Notes: generated by a model not told the origin, from the sequence alone. Shown: positions 17,063-25,971, numbered from the stretch's first letter. The stretch is DNA of 64,000 bases from UBA11524 sp963590165 (GCA_963590165.1 CAVANO010000045.1:178920-242919), one strand, 5' to 3'. Numbers and translations: made by a program.

Positions 17063-18898
17063 TTATTCAACCGTGACAGACTTGGCAAGGTTGCGTGGCT
17101 TGTCGACATCGCAGCCGCGGCTGACGGCCATGTAGTAAGCCAGCAGTTGCACAGGGATGATGGCCAGCAACGGAAGCAGTTCAGACGGCGCGTCCGGTAC
17201 AACCCATAGTTCATCTGCGTCCTTCTCTGCGCGTGTGCGCAGGGATTCCGGACAGATAATCAGCGTCTTTGCACCGCGGCTCTTGACCTCGCGGACGTTC
17301 GAAAGCGTCTTGTCTGCCAGAAGCTCCTGCGTCAGCAGTGCACAGACGAGCGTTCCCTGCTCAATCAGGGCGATGGTGCCATGCTTGAGCTCACCGGCTG
17401 CATATGCCTCGGACATGATGTAGCTGACCTCTTTGAGCTTGAGGGAGGCCTCCATGGCAAGCGCATTGTCAAGCCCGCGGCCGATGTAGAACACATGCTG
17501 ACGGTCGTGGTACAGGCTGGCGAAGCGCTGGATGGACGGCTCGAGCGCAAGCGTCTTGGCAGCGAGATCCGGCATGTCCGCCATTCGGTGCAGCAGGGCA
17601 GAGGCAGCATCGTCGCTGAGCATGCCGCGTTTCTGCGCCAAATCAACAGCAAGGAGCATCATCATCTCAATCTGGGTGATGTATGCCTTCGTGCTGGCAA
17701 CGGCGATTTCGGGACCTGCGTAGGTGTACATAACGGAGTCCCCGGCGGTGCGCGCGATGGACGAACCGACGACGTTTGTCAGTGCCATGACCTTTGCACC
17801 GAGACGTTCTGCCTCGCGCATGGCGGCAAGCGTATCAGCCGTTTCACCACTCTGGGAGATGGCAAGGAAGCAGTCCTTGTCATCCAGAATCGGGTCACGG
17901 TAACGGAATTCAGATGCGACATCGACCACAACGGGCAGACGCGCAAGTTTCTCAATGACATACTTGCCGACGACGCCGGCATGATATGCCGTGCCGCAGG
18001 CGACAATTGTCAGCGTGCGCAGGGAACGCGCCTCTTCTGCCGTAATGGGGAAGGCGCCCGGACGGATGACCATGCGCTCCGGGTCGACATGCGCGGTGAA
18101 TGTTTTCTTGAGTGCTTCAGGCTCTTCGTGGATTTCCTTGAGCATGAAATGCGCATAACCGCCCTTTTCTGCAGCCTCGACGTCCCAGTCAACGGTGATG
18201 GGATGCAACGGACGCTCCGTGCCGAAATGGTCATAAATGTGCACACTGTCGGTCGTCAGGACGGCGATTTCACGGTCATCGAGCAGCTCGATCTTGCGCG
18301 TGTGCTGAATGAGTGCGGGAATATCGCTGGCGACATACTGCGCACCGTCAGACAGGCCAATCACCAGCGGACTATCCTTGCGCGTGCAGTAGAGCGTGTC
18401 GGGCGATTCAGTGTTCAGCACACACAGCGCGTAGCTGCCCTCAAGCATGGTCTGTGCCTTGAGCAGGGTCGAAAGCATATTGCCGTCATAGAGCGTATGG
18501 AGCAGATGCGCGATGACCTCGGTGTCGGTTTCGGACACGAATGCGCAGCCCTGCGCGATGAGACGCGTGCGCAGCTCCTCATAGTTCTCGATAATGCCGT
18601 TATGGACGACAGCAATGTGCCCCTTCATATCCGTATGCGGATGGGCGTTGATATCGTTCGGCTCGCCGTGGGTTGCCCAGCGCGTATGACCGATGCCGAT
18701 GCAACCATGCAGGGGCGCGGCATTCACACGTTCTATGAGGTTGAGCAGGCGTCCTTTCGCCTTGCTCAGATGAATGACGCCGTTTTCCATGACAGCAATG
18801 CCTGCACTGTCATAGCCGCGATATTCCAAACGGGACAGGCCGTCCAGCAGGATGCCCTGCGCCTGTTCATGACCGATATAGCCAACAATTCCGCACAT
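17063..18898 (-). CDS. glmS: Glutamine-fructose-6-phosphate aminotransferase (isomerizing)
   Basis: This is a 611-residue enzyme. MCGIVGYIG places the catalytic N-terminal Cys after Met, followed by the Ntn glutaminase domain (to about 240). Two SIS domains (LAISQSGETADTLAAM and GAELKHGTIALIE-type segments) end with LAKSVTVE. It makes glucosamine-6-phosphate for peptidoglycan. GAGGAGGA lies upstream of the start. The predicted transcript leader is only about 40 bases, too short for a glmS ribozyme, and none was seen, so regulation differs from that of Bacillus. Confidence 0.98.
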   Translation of the reverse strand: MCGIVGYIGHEQAQGILLDGLSRLEYRGYDSAGIAVMENGVIHLSKAKGRLLNLIERVNAAPLHGCIGIGHTRWATHGEPNDINAHPHTDMKGHIAVVHNGIIENYEELRTRLIAQGCAFVSETDTEVIAHLLHTLYDGNMLSTLLKAQTMLEGSYALCVLNTESPDTLYCTRKDSPLVIGLSDGAQYVASDIPALIQHTRKIELLDDREIAVLTTDSVHIYDHFGTERPLHPITVDWDVEAAEKGGYAHFMLKEIHEEPEALKKTFTAHVDPERMVIRPGAFPITAEEARSLRTLTIVACGTAYHAGVVGKYVIEKLARLPVVVDVASEFRYRDPILDDKDCFLAISQSGETADTLAAMREAERLGAKVMALTNVVGSSIARTAGDSVMYTYAGPEIAVASTKAYITQIEMMMLLAVDLAQKRGMLSDDAASALLHRMADMPDLAAKTLALEPSIQRFASLYHDRQHVFYIGRGLDNALAMEASLKLKEVSYIMSEAYAAGELKHGTIALIEQGTLVCALLTQELLADKTLSNVREVKSRGAKTLIICPESLRTRAEKDADELWVVPDAPSELLPLLAIIPVQLLAYYMAVSRGCDVDKPRNLAKSVTVE

Positions 18899-18944
18899 TG
18901 AATGATCCTCCTCAGCAATACATCATAATACATGTGCCATCTCG

Positions 18945-18972
18945 ATTATACACTTTTTTCCGAAAAAAGCAA
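18945..18972 (-). promoter_or_regulatory. glmS promoter
   Basis: On the minus strand TTGCTT (18967-18972) and TATAAT (18945-18950) are 16 bases apart. Confidence 0.75.
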
Positions 18973-19351
18973 CCCCTGATTTGATAGACAGCTGGAAAAA
19001 GTCACGGATTATTTTTCTGGAAAATTGAAAATTGTTCATATTATACAAACTGCAAAGAATCGATAAGCTGATAAGACATGAAATAATCAGCAAGGAAAAA
19101 ACGCGGAAACGCATGAAAAATCGAAGCAATCAGCCTTGTACATGTCGCCACTGGTCAAAACATGTCCGAATTGTACTGAAATGCAAACGTTAGCAGTTTT
19201 TGAAAATCTCCAAAAATGCAGGGAAAAATGCTGAATAAGTCTTGACGAAAATGCATAAAAGTGGTTCAATATAGGTGAGGAAACCACGGGCAAAATGCCG
19301 TTCTTCCTTGAAATGTATGGAAGAATATAGAATACAAAGGTAGGTGTACGT
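18973..19351. other. AT-rich region between divergent glmS and glgB
   Basis: About 380 bases of AT-rich sequence without a credible gene. It contains the palindrome TGCAAACGTTAGCA at 19182-19195, close to the catabolite (cre) consensus, and a possible glgB promoter at 19242-19270 (TTGACG, 17 bases, TTCAAT). The rest shows nothing I recognise. Confidence 0.5.
19182..19195. promoter_or_regulatory. Candidate LacI/CcpA-type operator upstream of glgB
   Basis: TGCAAACGTTAGCA is nearly palindromic around AACGTT and matches the cre consensus TGWAANCGNTNWCA at 12 of 14 positions. It sits about 47 bases upstream of the proposed glgB -35. The binding protein is not identified in the window. Confidence 0.35.
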
Positions 19352-21430
19352 ATGCTCTATAACGGCCCGACGGCGGCGCAGAGAGATCAATTTCATCAGG
19401 GGACGAACCGTCGTGCTTACGAAATGCTCGGCGCGCATCCGGTTGTGCAGGATGGGCGGAAGATGTGGCATTTTGCAGTATGGGCACCCAATGCAGCAGC
19501 TGTATCGCTCATCGGCGAATTCAATCAGTGGGATAAAGAAAAGACACCCATGACGAAGGTCTACGATGGCACATGGGAGGTTCGCCTTCCTGCTGAGACG
19601 TTTGATGTCAAGAGTGATCCGAAGCGTTATCGTTATCCGGATGCCGAAAAAAAACTGACAACCTATAAATATTGCATAAAAACGCAGGAAGGAATCTGGC
19701 AGGATAAGGCGGATCCGTATGCGTTCGCGATGCAGCTGCGGCCGGACACAGCGAGCAGAATTTATGATTTGTCCGGCTATCAGTGGGGCGATGCCAAGTG
19801 GATGGAACAACGTAAAACGTATGATCCGTACCACAGCCCTGTGAATATTTATGAAATGCATCTGGGTTCTTGGCGGCGGCATGAGGATGGCACGTTCCTG
19901 AGCTATGCAGAAATTGCCGAACAGTTGGTGCCGTATCTGACCGAGATGGGCTACACGCATGTCGAAATGATGCCGGTGATGGAGCATCCGTTGGATGAAT
20001 CGTGGGGCTATCAGGTGACGGGCTATTATGCCGCGACCGCCCGATTCGGCGAGCCGAAGGAACTGATGGGGCTGATTGATGCGCTTCATCAGGCAAATAT
20101 CGGCGTGCTGCTGGACTGGGTGCCGGCGCATTTCCCACGCGATGCCATGGGACTTCGCCGCTTCGACGGAACGCCCTGCTATGAGCATCCGGACCCACGG
20201 CGCGGCGATATGGCGCAATGGGGAACGCACATGTTCGATTATGCGCGCGGCGAGGTCAACTCGTTCATGCTGTCCAATGCGTGCTTCTGGCTGGAGTGGT
20301 ATCATGCTGACGGGATTCGCGTTGATGCGGTCACGTCGATGCTGATGTACGACTTCTGCCGAGAGCCCGGGCAGTGGTTGCCGAATAAGTACGGCGGCAG
20401 GGAGAATCTCGATGCGATTGCCTTTCTGCGCCGCCTGAATGAAACTGTGTATCACGATTTCCCCGGCATCATGATGGTGGCAGAGGAATCGAGTGCCTAC
20501 CCGATGGTGACGCGCCCGATTTATCTGGGCGGTCTGGGCTTTGGCTTCAAGTGGAACATGGGCTGGATGAATGACATCCTGTCCTACATCAAGCTCGACC
20601 CGGTTTACCGCAAGTATCATCACGATAAGCTGACATTCTCACTGATGTACGCATTCTCGGAGAATTATATCCTGCCGTTCAGCCATGATGAGGTCGTTCA
20701 CGGCAAGCACTCCATGCTGGATAAGCAGCCGGGCGACTTGTGGAAAAAGTTTGCGGGTCTGCGCGCACTGTACGGTTACACGATGGCGCATCCGGGCAAG
20801 AAACTGCTGTTCATGGGCAGCGAATTCGGGCACTTCATCGAGTGGAAGTACGATGACCAGCTGGACTGGTTCCTGTTGCTTTACGAAAATCATCCGCAGG
20901 TGCAGCAATGCTGCAAGCGTCTGAATGAAATCTACCGCACGACGCCGGCACTTTATCAGATTGATGACAGCTGGGATGGTTTCCAGTGGATTCAGGCGAA
21001 TGACAGCGACCACTCGATTGTAGCGTTCTTGCGCACCGACCGCAAAGGCAATTCCATCCTGTGTGTGACGAACTTCACGCCTGTGTTCCATCCGGAGTAC
21101 CGCATCGGGCTTCCGGCAATGGGCACTATCGAAGAATTCTTCAATACCGACAGGAAGGAATTCGGCGGCTCCAACCAGTACAATGCCTGGACGGTTCACA
21201 CGGAAAAGCAGCAGCTTCAGGATTTCCACTACAGCTGCAATATTTGCGTGCCGCCGCTGTCAACTGTCTATTTCACCTATCAGCGTGACCCGGAGGAGGA
21301 AACAGCAAAGCAGGAAACGCCTGAAAAAGCGGAAACTGCCACCAGCGTTTCCCCGAAGAATACGGCAAAGAAACCGGCTGCCAAGAAACCTGCGGCGAAG
21401 AAGAGTACCGCAAAGAAAGCCATTGGCTGA
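19352..21430 (+). CDS. glgB: 1,4-alpha-glucan branching enzyme with a cationic Lys/Ala tail
   Basis: This is a 692-residue enzyme: a CBM48-type N-terminal domain (AHPVVQDG to about 130), a GH13 barrel and an all-beta C-terminal domain. The nucleophile is D325 in GIRVDAVTS, the acid/base is E378 in MVAEESS, and SHDEVVHGKHSM follows. It creates alpha-1,6 branches in glycogen. The conserved enzyme ends near residue 645. Residues 646-692 add an acidic then Lys/Ala-rich tail (NTAKKPAAKKPAAKKSTAKK) resembling histone H1-like or mycobacterial basic tails. It is first in the glg cluster. Confidence 0.96.
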   Translation: MLYNGPTAAQRDQFHQGTNRRAYEMLGAHPVVQDGRKMWHFAVWAPNAAAVSLIGEFNQWDKEKTPMTKVYDGTWEVRLPAETFDVKSDPKRYRYPDAEKKLTTYKYCIKTQEGIWQDKADPYAFAMQLRPDTASRIYDLSGYQWGDAKWMEQRKTYDPYHSPVNIYEMHLGSWRRHEDGTFLSYAEIAEQLVPYLTEMGYTHVEMMPVMEHPLDESWGYQVTGYYAATARFGEPKELMGLIDALHQANIGVLLDWVPAHFPRDAMGLRRFDGTPCYEHPDPRRGDMAQWGTHMFDYARGEVNSFMLSNACFWLEWYHADGIRVDAVTSMLMYDFCREPGQWLPNKYGGRENLDAIAFLRRLNETVYHDFPGIMMVAEESSAYPMVTRPIYLGGLGFGFKWNMGWMNDILSYIKLDPVYRKYHHDKLTFSLMYAFSENYILPFSHDEVVHGKHSMLDKQPGDLWKKFAGLRALYGYTMAHPGKKLLFMGSEFGHFIEWKYDDQLDWFLLLYENHPQVQQCCKRLNEIYRTTPALYQIDDSWDGFQWIQANDSDHSIVAFLRTDRKGNSILCVTNFTPVFHPEYRIGLPAMGTIEEFFNTDRKEFGGSNQYNAWTVHTEKQQLQDFHYSCNICVPPLSTVYFTYQRDPEEETAKQETPEKAETATSVSPKNTAKKPAAKKPAAKKSTAKKAIG
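21287..21427 (+). other. GlgB C-terminal Lys/Pro/Ala-rich extension
   Basis: It encodes residues 646-692: first an acidic stretch (DPEEETAKQETPEKAE), then repeated AAKKP units. It lies beyond the conserved enzyme fold and is predicted to be disordered and positively charged. Confidence 0.85.
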
Positions 21431-21554
21431 TTCAGCATTCCTTAGAGGCGAGGAAGGCTGTTTCACATAAACGCGGAGGATTCTGCAATCGTCCGCACCG
21501 TCGGATTCATATCCGAAGCCGAAAGAAACAAGGATGAAGGAGCGTGTTCCCATC

Positions 21555-22736
21555 ATGAAGAAAAAGACCTGTGTTGCCATGCTGCTGGCAGGTGGACAGG
21601 GCAGCCGTCTGGGTGTCCTGACCAAGAAGGTGGCGAAGCCGGCAGTGCCGTACGGCGGAAAGTACCGCATCATCGACTTTCCGCTGTCCAACTGCACGAA
21701 CAGCGGCATTGATACTGTCGGCGTGCTGACGCAGTATATGCCGTTGGAGCTGAACTCCTATATCGGCTCCGGTGCGCCGTGGGATCTGGACTTGTCCACG
21801 GGCGGCGTGTTCGTTCTGCCGCCGTATCAGACGGGCAAGACTGGCGACTGGTACCGTGGTACGGCGAACGCTATCTACCAGAACATGGCGTTCATTGAGC
21901 AGTACGATCCGGATTACGTTCTGATCCTTTCCGGCGACCATATTTATAAGATGGACTACAACGCGATGCTGCAGTACCACATCCGCAAGGGCGCGGACGC
22001 AACGATTGCTGTCCGCCCGGTGCCGTGGGAAGAGGCAAGCCGTTTCGGCATCATGAACACGGATGCGGATGACAACATCATCGAATTTGAGGAAAAGCCG
22101 AAGAACCCGAAGTCCAACAAGGCTTCGATGGGCATTTACATCTTTACGTGGTCGAAGCTCCGTGCATATCTGACGGCGGACGAGGCAGACAAGACGTCCT
22201 CGAACGACTTCGGCAAGAATATCATTCCGTCGATGCTTAATGACAAGCAGGTCATGGTTGCCTATAACTTCGAAGGCTACTGGAAGGACGTCGGCACCAT
22301 CGAATCCCTTTGGGAAGCGAACATGGATCTGCTCAGCGTACCCATGCCGATTGACCTGCACGATAAGAAGTGGCGCATCTACGCCAAGAACCCGGGTCTT
22401 GCACCGCATTACATCGCCAAGGGTGCAGTTGTGAGCGATTCGCTCGTGACGGAAGGCTCCGAGGTGTACGGTTCCGTGCATCATTCCGTTATTTTCGCGG
22501 GCGTGACGATTGAAGAAGGCGCGAGCGTGATCGATTCCGTTATCATGCCGCATGCGGTCATCAAGCGCGGCGCAGTTGTCCGCCGTGCCATCGTCGCGGA
22601 GAACGCGGTCGTCGGTGCAGGCAGCATGATCGGCGAGGAAACCGGCAACATCGCTGTCGTCGGTCAGGGCATTACGCTTCCTGCAGGTGTCAGCGTGTCG
22701 GCTGGTCAGCAGGTGGATGAAAACACCAAGTTCTGA
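21555..22736 (+). CDS. glgC: Glucose-1-phosphate adenylyltransferase, catalytic subunit
   Basis: This is a 393-residue ADP-glucose pyrophosphorylase. LLAGGQGSRLGVLT at the N-terminus binds nucleotide, and KPAVPYGGKYRIIDF and LSGDHIYKMDY follow. The C-terminal third is a left-handed beta-helix. It makes ADP-glucose from ATP and glucose-1-phosphate. The start at 21555 gives the usual MKKKTCVAMLLAGG opening, with GGAG 12 bases upstream. An in-frame ATG at 21534 is possible but lacks a clear ribosome site. It is followed by glgD, the regulatory partner in Firmicutes. Confidence 0.96.
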   Translation: MKKKTCVAMLLAGGQGSRLGVLTKKVAKPAVPYGGKYRIIDFPLSNCTNSGIDTVGVLTQYMPLELNSYIGSGAPWDLDLSTGGVFVLPPYQTGKTGDWYRGTANAIYQNMAFIEQYDPDYVLILSGDHIYKMDYNAMLQYHIRKGADATIAVRPVPWEEASRFGIMNTDADDNIIEFEEKPKNPKSNKASMGIYIFTWSKLRAYLTADEADKTSSNDFGKNIIPSMLNDKQVMVAYNFEGYWKDVGTIESLWEANMDLLSVPMPIDLHDKKWRIYAKNPGLAPHYIAKGAVVSDSLVTEGSEVYGSVHHSVIFAGVTIEEGASVIDSVIMPHAVIKRGAVVRRAIVAENAVVGAGSMIGEETGNIAVVGQGITLPAGVSVSAGQQVDENTKF

Positions 22737-22778
22737 GCATCACGCTTCTCATGACAGCAGCGGAAAGGATTGAAAACA

Positions 22779-23900
22779 ATGAAGAATGTAATGGGTGTTA
22801 TCTACACCGGCGAAAATGACGCGAATCTGCGGGAGCTGACACTGACGCGTGCTATCGCGGCGCTGCCTGTAGGCGGACGTTACCGCGTGATTGACTTTCT
22901 GCTCTCCTCCATGGTCAATGGCGGCATCAAGAATGTCGGCGTGATCATGCAGAAGAACTACCATTCCCTGATGGATCACATCGGTTCGGGCAAGGAATGG
23001 GATCTGCACGGCAAGAATGACGGCCTGAAGGTGCTGCCGCCTTTCCTGACGCGCGAGAATGTCGGCGTGTATGCCGGCATGCTGGATGCGCTTCGTTCCA
23101 ACACGAATTATCTCTCCCGCTCCAAGCAGGAATATCTGGTGCTGAGCAATTCCAATATCATCTATAATGCAGATTTGGCGCAGTTTGTTGATTTCCACAA
23201 GAACAGCGGCGCAGACATCACCGTGATGTACACTGCTGACCCGAGCATGCAGCGCGATGAAATGGGCTGCTATCTGGCTGTGGACGAAAACGGCAAAGTG
23301 ACGGATCTCGAAGTCGACCCGACGCATCCGAATCTGCCGCTGACCAGCATGGATGTTATCGTGCTCAAGCGCGAGTTGCTGCGCACCCTGGTGGATAAGG
23401 GCGTGGCGCACGGCTATCATGATTTCAACCGCGATGTGCTGCTTCGCCTTGTAGGTGAGGGCACAGCGCGCATCAATGCGTGGGAATACAAGGGACTGTG
23501 CTGGCGCATGGACTCCGTGCAGAGCTACTTCAAGTTCAATATGGATGTGCTGGATTCTGACATCCGCCATCGCCTGTTCACGGCTGATCTGCCCGTGTAT
23601 ACCAAGGTTCGTGACGAAATGCCTGCCCGTTACGGCGACAACGCGACCGTGATTAACTCGCTGGTTGCAGACGGCTGCATCATCGAAGGTACGGTGGAAA
23701 ATTCTGTGCTGGCGCGCGGCGTTCGCATTGCGCCCGGTGCACATGTCAAGAACTGCATCATCATGCAGGATGGTCAGGTGCACAGCGATGCGTCCATCGA
23801 AAACTGCATTCTGGACAAGCAGACGGTCATCAAGCGCAGCGCCCACCTGATCGGGCCGGCGGCGTACCCGATTGTTATTGCGAAAAACGTTGTGATCTAA
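22779..23900 (+). CDS. glgD: GlgD, non-catalytic ADP-glucose pyrophosphorylase partner
   Basis: This is a 373-residue homolog of GlgC. It keeps GGRYRVIDFLLSSMVNGGI but lacks the GGxGxRL nucleotide loop; its N-terminus reads MKNVMGVIYTGENDANL instead. In Firmicutes GlgD forms a heterotetramer with GlgC and raises its activity. It starts 42 bases after glgC, with AAAGGA upstream. It ends before a complex hairpin/promoter region that precedes glgA. Confidence 0.94.
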   Translation: MKNVMGVIYTGENDANLRELTLTRAIAALPVGGRYRVIDFLLSSMVNGGIKNVGVIMQKNYHSLMDHIGSGKEWDLHGKNDGLKVLPPFLTRENVGVYAGMLDALRSNTNYLSRSKQEYLVLSNSNIIYNADLAQFVDFHKNSGADITVMYTADPSMQRDEMGCYLAVDENGKVTDLEVDPTHPNLPLTSMDVIVLKRELLRTLVDKGVAHGYHDFNRDVLLRLVGEGTARINAWEYKGLCWRMDSVQSYFKFNMDVLDSDIRHRLFTADLPVYTKVRDEMPARYGDNATVINSLVADGCIIEGTVENSVLARGVRIAPGAHVKNCIIMQDGQVHSDASIENCILDKQTVIKRSAHLIGPAAYPIVIAKNVVI

Positions 23901-23938
23901 GCTGCTGCTTTTTGCGCGGCAGCGTCATCTGAATCGCC

Positions 23939-23998
23939 TGACGCGGTTCGGATTTGCAAACCGCGTCAAAGTATGCTATACTGTTGACGCGGTTTTTT
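23939..23998 (+). terminator. Mutually exclusive hairpins / terminator between glgD and glgA
   Basis: The segment TGACGCGGTT at 23939-23948 pairs with AACCGCGTCA at 23959-23968. The same AACCGCGTCAA (23959-23969) also pairs with TTGACGCGGTT (23984-23994), which is followed by T6. The second hairpin is a good terminator; the first would prevent it from forming. The glgA promoter overlaps this element. Confidence 0.7.
23954..23982 (+). promoter_or_regulatory. glgA promoter embedded in the glgD terminator
   Basis: TTGCAA (23954-23959), a 17-base spacer and TATACT (23977-23982). The -35 and spacer form one arm and the -10 lies in the loop of the terminator hairpin. Confidence 0.65.
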
Positions 23999-24091
23999 GC
24001 ACAAATCCGCTTTTTCCGGAACTGCTGACTGCTTGTGCAGCGGTTCCTTGCCACCCCCGGCAGGAAAATTTCTGAAGGAGGATATACATCA

Positions 24092-25960
24092 ATGAAAATC
24101 TTGTTCGTTGCGAGCGAGTGCGTACCGTTCATCAAGACCGGCGGTCTGGCGGACGTGGTAGGCGCTCTCTCGCCGGTTCTTGCGAAGCAGGGCAATGATG
24201 TCCGTGTGATTCTTCCGCTCTATGCAGCAGTGCCGAAGCAGTATGTGGATCAGATGAAGCATGTGCTGGACTTTGAAGTGCAGCTCGGCTGGCGGCGGCA
24301 GTACTGCGGCATTGAGATGCTGGAGAAGGACGGCGTGAAGTTCTACTTCGTCGACAATAAGTTTTATTTTGGTCGTCCGTATATTTACGGGATGGGCGGC
24401 GACGAGTACGAGCGCTACGGCTTCTTCTGCCGCGGTGTGCTGAATGCGTTGCCGTTGCTGGACTTCCAGCCGGATGTCATTCATGCGCATGACTGGCAGG
24501 CAGGCATGGTGCCGGCACTGCTGAAGATTCAGTACGCGCATCTGCCGTTCTATGCCAACATCAAGACGATTTTCACCATCCACAACCTTCAGTATCAGGG
24601 CGTGTTCGGCATCCGCGAGGTGCAGGATGTGCTCGGTTTGGGCGACAGCCTGTGGACGGATGACAAGCTGGAATGCTACGGCTGTGCGAACTTCATGAAG
24701 GCGGCGCTCGTGTATTCCGACATCATCACGACCGTCAGCCCGTCTTATTCCGAGGAAATTCAGACGGCATATTACGGCGAACGGCTTGACGGTCTGCTTC
24801 GTGCACGCAAGCACGAGGTGTTTGGCGTGCTCAATGGCATCGACATGGTGGACTACGATCCGTCCATCGATACGCGCATTCCGCAGACGTACACGGTTAA
24901 TGACCTGAGCGGCAAGGCAAAGTGCAAGGAAGCGCTCCAGCAGAAGCTTGGACTGGACGTTGATCCGTCGATCCCGATCATCGGTATGGTCGGCCGACTC
25001 AGCAACCAGAAGGGTCTCGACTTGGTCGATTATATCATCGGTGACCTGATGAACGAAAAGGTGCAGCTTGTTGTGCTCGGCATGGGCGAAAGCCGCTATG
25101 TTAACCTGTTCTCGTGGGCAGAAGGCGAATTCAAGGGTAAGGTCGCGGCGCGTTTCGCGATGGATCACATCCTTGCGCATCAAATTTACGCTGGCTGCGA
25201 CATGTTCCTGATGCCCAGTCAGTTTGAGCCGTGCGGTCTGAGCCAGTTGATCGCGCTGCGCTACGGCACGGTGCCGATTGTCCGCGAAACGGGCGGTCTG
25301 CGCGACACGGTGCTCTCCTACAACGAGTACACTGGTGACGGCAACGGATTTACATTCTTCAACTACAATGCCAACGATATGTTCAATGTCATCAAGCGCG
25401 CGATGGATTACTACACGAACCACAAAGACGTGTGGTATAAGCTCCAGCAGCGCGGCATGACCGGCGATTACAGCTGGACGAACTCCGCGAGCAAGTACAT
25501 GGAGCTCTATCACGGCTTGGTCGGAGGGCAGTATGACCATGACTCCGCATCCGCCACAGAGACGAAAGACTCTGATGACGATGCGGAGGCGAACCCAGTA
25601 GTCGTCCCTTTTCCGTATGAGAAGGAGGAAGCCGTTGATCCTGTAAAGCCGAAGCGGAAGCGTCGGACGAAGGCAGAGATTGAGGCGGACAAGGCGGCAG
25701 AGGCAGCCAAGCTTGCTGAAGCAGAGAAGCCGAAGCGGAAACGTCGGACGAAGGCAGAGATTGAAGCGGACAAGGCGGCGGAAGCAGCCAAACTTGCCGA
25801 GGCAGAGAAGCCGAAGCGGAAACGCCGGACGAAGGCAGAGATTGAGGCGGACAAGGCGGCAGAGGCAGCCAAGCTTGCCGAGGCAGAGAAGCCGAAGCGG
25901 AAACGCCGGACAAAGGCCGAAATTGAAGCTGACAAAGCGAAAAACGAAAACAAGGCGTAA
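24092..25960 (+). CDS. glgA: Glycogen synthase with a repeated cationic C-terminal tail
   Basis: This is a 622-residue protein. Residues 1 to about 480 are a complete GT5 glycogen synthase: SECVPFIKTGGLADVVGAL (ADP-glucose K-x-G-G-L), HAHDWQAG, and in the C-terminal Rossmann domain FEPCGLSQL and RETGGLRDTV. It extends alpha-1,4 glucan from ADP-glucose. The start at 24092 follows AAGGAGG by 9 bases. The extra 140 residues comprise an acidic linker (about 482-518), then three complete and one partial 27-residue repeats (KPKRKRRTKAEIEADKA followed by an Ala/Glu-rich helix). Ordinary GlgA ends near 480, so this is a marked extension. Confidence 0.96.
   Translation: MKILFVASECVPFIKTGGLADVVGALSPVLAKQGNDVRVILPLYAAVPKQYVDQMKHVLDFEVQLGWRRQYCGIEMLEKDGVKFYFVDNKFYFGRPYIYGMGGDEYERYGFFCRGVLNALPLLDFQPDVIHAHDWQAGMVPALLKIQYAHLPFYANIKTIFTIHNLQYQGVFGIREVQDVLGLGDSLWTDDKLECYGCANFMKAALVYSDIITTVSPSYSEEIQTAYYGERLDGLLRARKHEVFGVLNGIDMVDYDPSIDTRIPQTYTVNDLSGKAKCKEALQQKLGLDVDPSIPIIGMVGRLSNQKGLDLVDYIIGDLMNEKVQLVVLGMGESRYVNLFSWAEGEFKGKVAARFAMDHILAHQIYAGCDMFLMPSQFEPCGLSQLIALRYGTVPIVRETGGLRDTVLSYNEYTGDGNGFTFFNYNANDMFNVIKRAMDYYTNHKDVWYKLQQRGMTGDYSWTNSASKYMELYHGLVGGQYDHDSASATETKDSDDDAEANPVVVPFPYEKEEAVDPVKPKRKRRTKAEIEADKAAEAAKLAEAEKPKRKRRTKAEIEADKAAEAAKLAEAEKPKRKRRTKAEIEADKAAEAAKLAEAEKPKRKRRTKAEIEADKAKNENKA
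25646..25939 (+). repeat. 81-bp tandem repeat encoding the GlgA tail
   Basis: Copies lie at 25646-25726, 25727-25807, 25808-25888 and a partial copy at 25889-25939. Copies 1 and 2 differ at seven codons and copies 1 and 3 at four, every one synonymous. The partial copy differs from copy 3 at six codons, again all synonymous. Each unit encodes nine mostly basic residues followed by a charged Ala/Glu helix. Confidence 0.97.
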
Positions 25961-25971
25961 GCATCCCATTG

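Noticed and set aside
25646..25939. Tandem 81-bp repeat as a possible CRISPR array
   Set aside because: The units are contiguous without spacers, in frame inside glgA, and differ only at synonymous positions.
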